The notes below the pieces were generated by a model. It searched no databases, had not been told where the DNA came from, and worked only from the letters and a program-made list of their open reading frames with translations. From Flammeovirgaceae bacterium (GTDB lineage: Bacteria > Bacteroidota > Bacteroidia > Cytophagales > Cyclobacteriaceae): DNA of 64,000 nucleotides. Numbering within the stretch: the stretch's first letter is position 1; each line of letters opens with the position of its first letter. Below are positions 61,473-64,000 of this stretch, one piece after another. Position numbers and translations under genes: made by a program. Location of the stretch: assembly GCA_020635915.1 (NCBI GenBank), contig JACJYU010000001.1:930001-994000 (forward strand), written 5' to 3'.

Positions 61473-62318
61473 TCAATAAATAAAATTAAAATGGGATGGC
61501 AATACCTCAATTACCAATTCCCTGCTTTCCAGGTATTCACCATCAATGTGTGCCTGCACCAGGCCTTCCTTGCCCGAGAGGGTTATCTTATCGACCTGAT
61601 GATGATCAATGAAAGGCAGGGAAAGGTGCTTCCCTTTCTCAATGACAGGCAAAAACCATAGCCGTTTCCACACCGGGAGTTTGCTTACGAGCACGGTGTC
61701 CAGCAGGCCATCGTTGGGATTGGCCAAAGGCGCCACGTAAAAACCACCCCCGTACCTTTTTCCGTTGGCAATGCTTATCATCAAATATTGCCCCTCCCAG
61801 GCACGCCCCCTGCACCTAATGGAAAACACAGGCTCCCTGTACAGGAAAATATATTTAATAATATGAATAAGAAAGGAGGTTTTGCCACTGAACTTTTTGA
61901 TGCCCAACAGGCTTTTGACCACAGCCCCCTCAAACCCCACGCCCACCCCATTCATAAAAAGCCTGTCGTTGCACTTTCCTGCGTCTATGGGCTTCGGGGC
62001 AGACCGCAATGTCATTTGTACCTGGCCTTCTAGCGTTGCCTTCCCATAAAGCAGCGCATAAAAATCATTGCCGGTGCCCCCATCAAAAAGGCAAAGGGGT
62101 TTTTTTATGTCCTTGAATTGGTTTACAAAGTAGTTGAGGGTGCCGTCCCCGCCCACTAGCCACACCTGGTCGAACCCATAAATGGCAGTGCCCCATTCCG
62201 TCTCCATGAAAACCCGGGAACTGACATTTGCCTTGTCCAGTATGCTTTTGATCCTTTGCGACAAAGCGGCCGCCCTGCCATTGCCTGCCAGCGAATTGGT
62301 GACAATGGCTATCCGCAT
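61473..62318 (-). CDS. diacylglycerol kinase-family lipid kinase
   Basis: The 281-residue protein belongs to the DAGK/YegS/LCB5 lipid kinase family. It shows VTNSLAGNGRAAAL at the N-terminus, the nucleotide motif VWLVGGDGTLNYFVNQF, DGGTGNDFYALLYG, and MNGVGVGFEGAVVKSL. The substrate may be diacylglycerol, a sphingoid base or another lipid; the family does not fix it. Length is normal. It faces the plus-strand genes upstream and downstream. Confidence 0.88.
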   Translation of the reverse strand: MRIAIVTNSLAGNGRAAALSQRIKSILDKANVSSRVFMETEWGTAIYGFDQVWLVGGDGTLNYFVNQFKDIKKPLCLFDGGTGNDFYALLYGKATLEGQVQMTLRSAPKPIDAGKCNDRLFMNGVGVGFEGAVVKSLLGIKKFSGKTSFLIHIIKYIFLYREPVFSIRCRGRAWEGQYLMISIANGKRYGGGFYVAPLANPNDGLLDTVLVSKLPVWKRLWFLPVIEKGKHLSLPFIDHHQVDKITLSGKEGLVQAHIDGEYLESRELVIEVLPSHFNFIY

Positions 62319-62469
62319 ACGAAAAAATGTACAATAAAAACCAATGACCTATTTTCCTTATACCTGTTGTGCATGGCCGCCTTTAAACTTGGTCAAATTG
62401 CCTTTCACCCATACCTGCTTTCAAGCTTAATCCTTTTTGACTAGATTTATCCAATACCTATACCTACCT

Positions 62470-64000
62470 ATGGAAAAAAAATATTCAAACCTGCTCCTTG
62501 CGTGTTGCTGTTCCTTCTTGTTCTATGCCTGCAGCAGCCCGCAGCCGCCCAAAAAGCCAACCTCTGGGAATACCTATGAGGGGCTGGTCCAATTTTTCAA
62601 CGAATGGCGCGGATTTCAAGCACCCAAAATGGTAAATGGCATCCCCGATTACTCGGTGGGCGCCATGAAGAAGCAACATGCCGAATTGATTAACTGGCAA
62701 GACAGGCTCAACGCCTTTGATACCACAGGGTGGCCTATCAAACATCAGGTGGAGTGGTACTTGATTTGGGCGGAAATGAATGGATTGGATTTTGACCATC
62801 GTGTAAAACAGCCCTGGGCACGCGATCCTGCCTTTTATGTGTGGTTCTATCCCTACCCCACCGATGTGCCGGAGCGGGAAGGCCCCAACATTTTTGGGGC
62901 GGTGGAGCTGCCGCGGTACAAGCAGCCGCTGTCCGCGGAAGATGCCGCTGAAATAACGGCACGCTTCAAAAAAGCCCCGGCCGTTTTTGAAACGGCAAAG
63001 GCCAACCTTACGGGAAACGGGAAAGACCTATGGGTGTTGGGGGCCCGCTCCATCCGTGAACAAAGTGGGGAGTTTGAAAAATTTTCCGAACAGACGAAGG
63101 GTTCCTATCCCGCACTGGCGGCCGCGGCCCTGGAGGCCAAAGTAGCTTCTGACCAGTTGGCCCAATGGCTGGACGAACAAGCGCCCTCCAAAAACGGGCC
63201 TTCAGGGGTAGGAAAGGAAAATTATACCTGGAACCTTAAAAAGGTCCATTTGATCCCCTATTCATGGGAGGACGAAGTGCTTTTGATGGAGCGCGAGCTG
63301 ATGCGGTCGCATAGTGCGTTGCGGTTTGAGGAGCACCAAAACAGGAACTTGCCAAAGTTGGAAAAAGCCGATAACCCGGCACAGTTTGACAAAATGCTGG
63401 AAGAGGCCCATCAGGAATTGATGAAATTTTATGAGGAGCAGCAAATCCTCACCATTAAAGATTACATGGAGCCGGCCATGCGCGAGCAAATTATGGAGTT
63501 CGTACCGGCCGATGGCATCCGTGGGTTTTTCCATGAAATACACTACCGCGACCCCATGCCGCTCAATTGCCATTTCTTCCATTGGATCGAACTGGCGAGG
63601 ATACGGGAGGAACCTAACGATAGCCCCATAAGGCAACACGCTTCCCTTTACAACATCTTCGATGCGCGCTCGGAGGGAATGGCCACCGCCATGGAAGAAT
63701 TGATGATGAACGCAGGCCTGTACAAAAACAGGCCCCGGGGCCGTGAACTGGTGTACATTATGCTGGCCCAGCGGGCAGCCCGGGGACTGGGCGGCTTGTA
63801 CCAGCACGGCCTGGAAATGGACTTTGATGGCGCCACAAAATATGCCTCACGATGGGTACCCTGGGGGCTGCTTCCTGCCGATGGGGAAACCATCCAACAC
63901 GAAGAACATTTTTACCTGCAACAACCCGCCTATGGCACCAGTTATGTGATTGGCAAACTTGAAATCGACAAACTGATTGCGGAGTATGCCCGGCAGCGCA
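62470..64000 (+). CDS. DUF885 family lipoprotein, partial
   Basis: The frame is open from ATG 62470 to the window end, 510 residues. The signal (LLLACCCSFLFYACSSPQPP) has its lipidation Cys at 21. The body shows DUF885-like features: WLDEQAPSKNGPSGVGKENY, LIPYSWEDEVLLMERELMRS, a C-terminal helical part FDARSEGMATAMEELMMNAG, and TSYVIGKLEIDKLIAEYARQ at the window edge. DUF885 proteins often carry a His-Glu metal motif (HExPGH); I do not see one in the visible part. Peptidase activity is therefore uncertain. The C-terminus lies outside. Confidence 0.7.
   Translation, partial: MEKKYSNLLLACCCSFLFYACSSPQPPKKPTSGNTYEGLVQFFNEWRGFQAPKMVNGIPDYSVGAMKKQHAELINWQDRLNAFDTTGWPIKHQVEWYLIWAEMNGLDFDHRVKQPWARDPAFYVWFYPYPTDVPEREGPNIFGAVELPRYKQPLSAEDAAEITARFKKAPAVFETAKANLTGNGKDLWVLGARSIREQSGEFEKFSEQTKGSYPALAAAALEAKVASDQLAQWLDEQAPSKNGPSGVGKENYTWNLKKVHLIPYSWEDEVLLMERELMRSHSALRFEEHQNRNLPKLEKADNPAQFDKMLEEAHQELMKFYEEQQILTIKDYMEPAMREQIMEFVPADGIRGFFHEIHYRDPMPLNCHFFHWIELARIREEPNDSPIRQHASLYNIFDARSEGMATAMEELMMNAGLYKNRPRGRELVYIMLAQRAARGLGGLYQHGLEMDFDGATKYASRWVPWGLLPADGETIQHEEHFYLQQPAYGTSYVIGKLEIDKLIAEYARQR

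Overview
This window reads as a chromosomal segment of a Bacteroidota bacterium, most likely a Cytophagales-type organism. The signs are: two proteins with type IX secretion (T9SS) C-terminal sorting domains (12288-12755 and 44181-51176); Bacteroidota-typical families (SGSG-repeat DUF2807, DUF5107-TPR, CarboxypepD_reg-like, secreted TPR-CHAT); almost no Shine-Dalgarno sequences before start codons; and several intergenic -7 boxes of the form TAnnTTTG. Base composition is moderately GC-rich except for two AT-rich patches at about 18.85-19.56 kb and 20.15-20.9 kb. There are no rRNA or tRNA genes, CRISPR arrays, transposases or phage modules that I can recognise, and no gene-free stretch longer than 300 bases.

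Layout. 0-8.9 kb: the end of a LolC/E-like permease (minus) diverges from a plus-strand run of housekeeping genes: NamZ-like muramidase, cyclophilin lipoprotein, nth, fmt, folA, a small membrane protein, an SDR and a TauE exporter. A CarboxypepD_reg-like secreted protein follows on minus, then an ArsR-type regulator translationally coupled to a YjjG-type HAD phosphatase. 8.9-15.9 kb: pruA (plus), then a minus-strand block with a T9SS protein, a C1q-tipped fibre-like protein, fluoride channel crcB, a membrane protein, plsC and an RsmB-type rRNA methyltransferase. 16-25.3 kb: a large secreted TPR-CHAT protein, then a patchwork of small lipoprotein and membrane genes including the AT-rich inserts, an alpha/beta hydrolase, an MDR oxidoreductase, and a minus pair of membrane protein and class V aminotransferase. 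25.4-32.6 kb: an operon of a glycosidase-like protein, a DUF5107-TPR protein, a D-Ala-D-Ala dipeptidase and MazG. 32.6-42.7 kb: minus-strand comB, gcvT, a 1000-residue membrane-TPR protein, gatC, plsC, an M24 peptidase, a hotdog thioesterase, MATE and NUDIX. 42.7-51.2 kb: rnhB and a TANGO2-like gene converge on a 2331-residue T9SS repeat protein. 51.4-64 kb: LolD-like ATPase, PduO cobalamin adenosyltransferase, SH3-like secreted protein, ilvE, prfB with a programmed +1 frameshift, YhhN, DUF2807, IMPACT/YigZ, a TetA-like MFS transporter, an ECF sigma factor with a membrane partner, a lipid kinase, and the start of a DUF885 lipoprotein.

How the genes fit together. Most of the window is core metabolism and translation (fmt, folA, gcvT, gatC, prfB, rsmB, rnhB, nth, ilvE, pruA) interleaved with envelope and surface functions: lipoproteins, peptidoglycan recycling by NamZ and the DdpX-type dipeptidase, two PlsC acyltransferases, and T9SS surface proteins. 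The items most worth a second look are the prfB frameshift in a lineage that hardly uses Shine-Dalgarno pairing, the AT-rich gene bracketed by perfect inverted repeats beside a perfect 11-bp-arm palindrome, the secreted caspase-like CHAT protein, the modular 2.3-kilo-residue adhesin-like protein, and the fibre protein carrying a C1q-like tip. I did not find a convincing new multi-gene defence or biosynthetic system.
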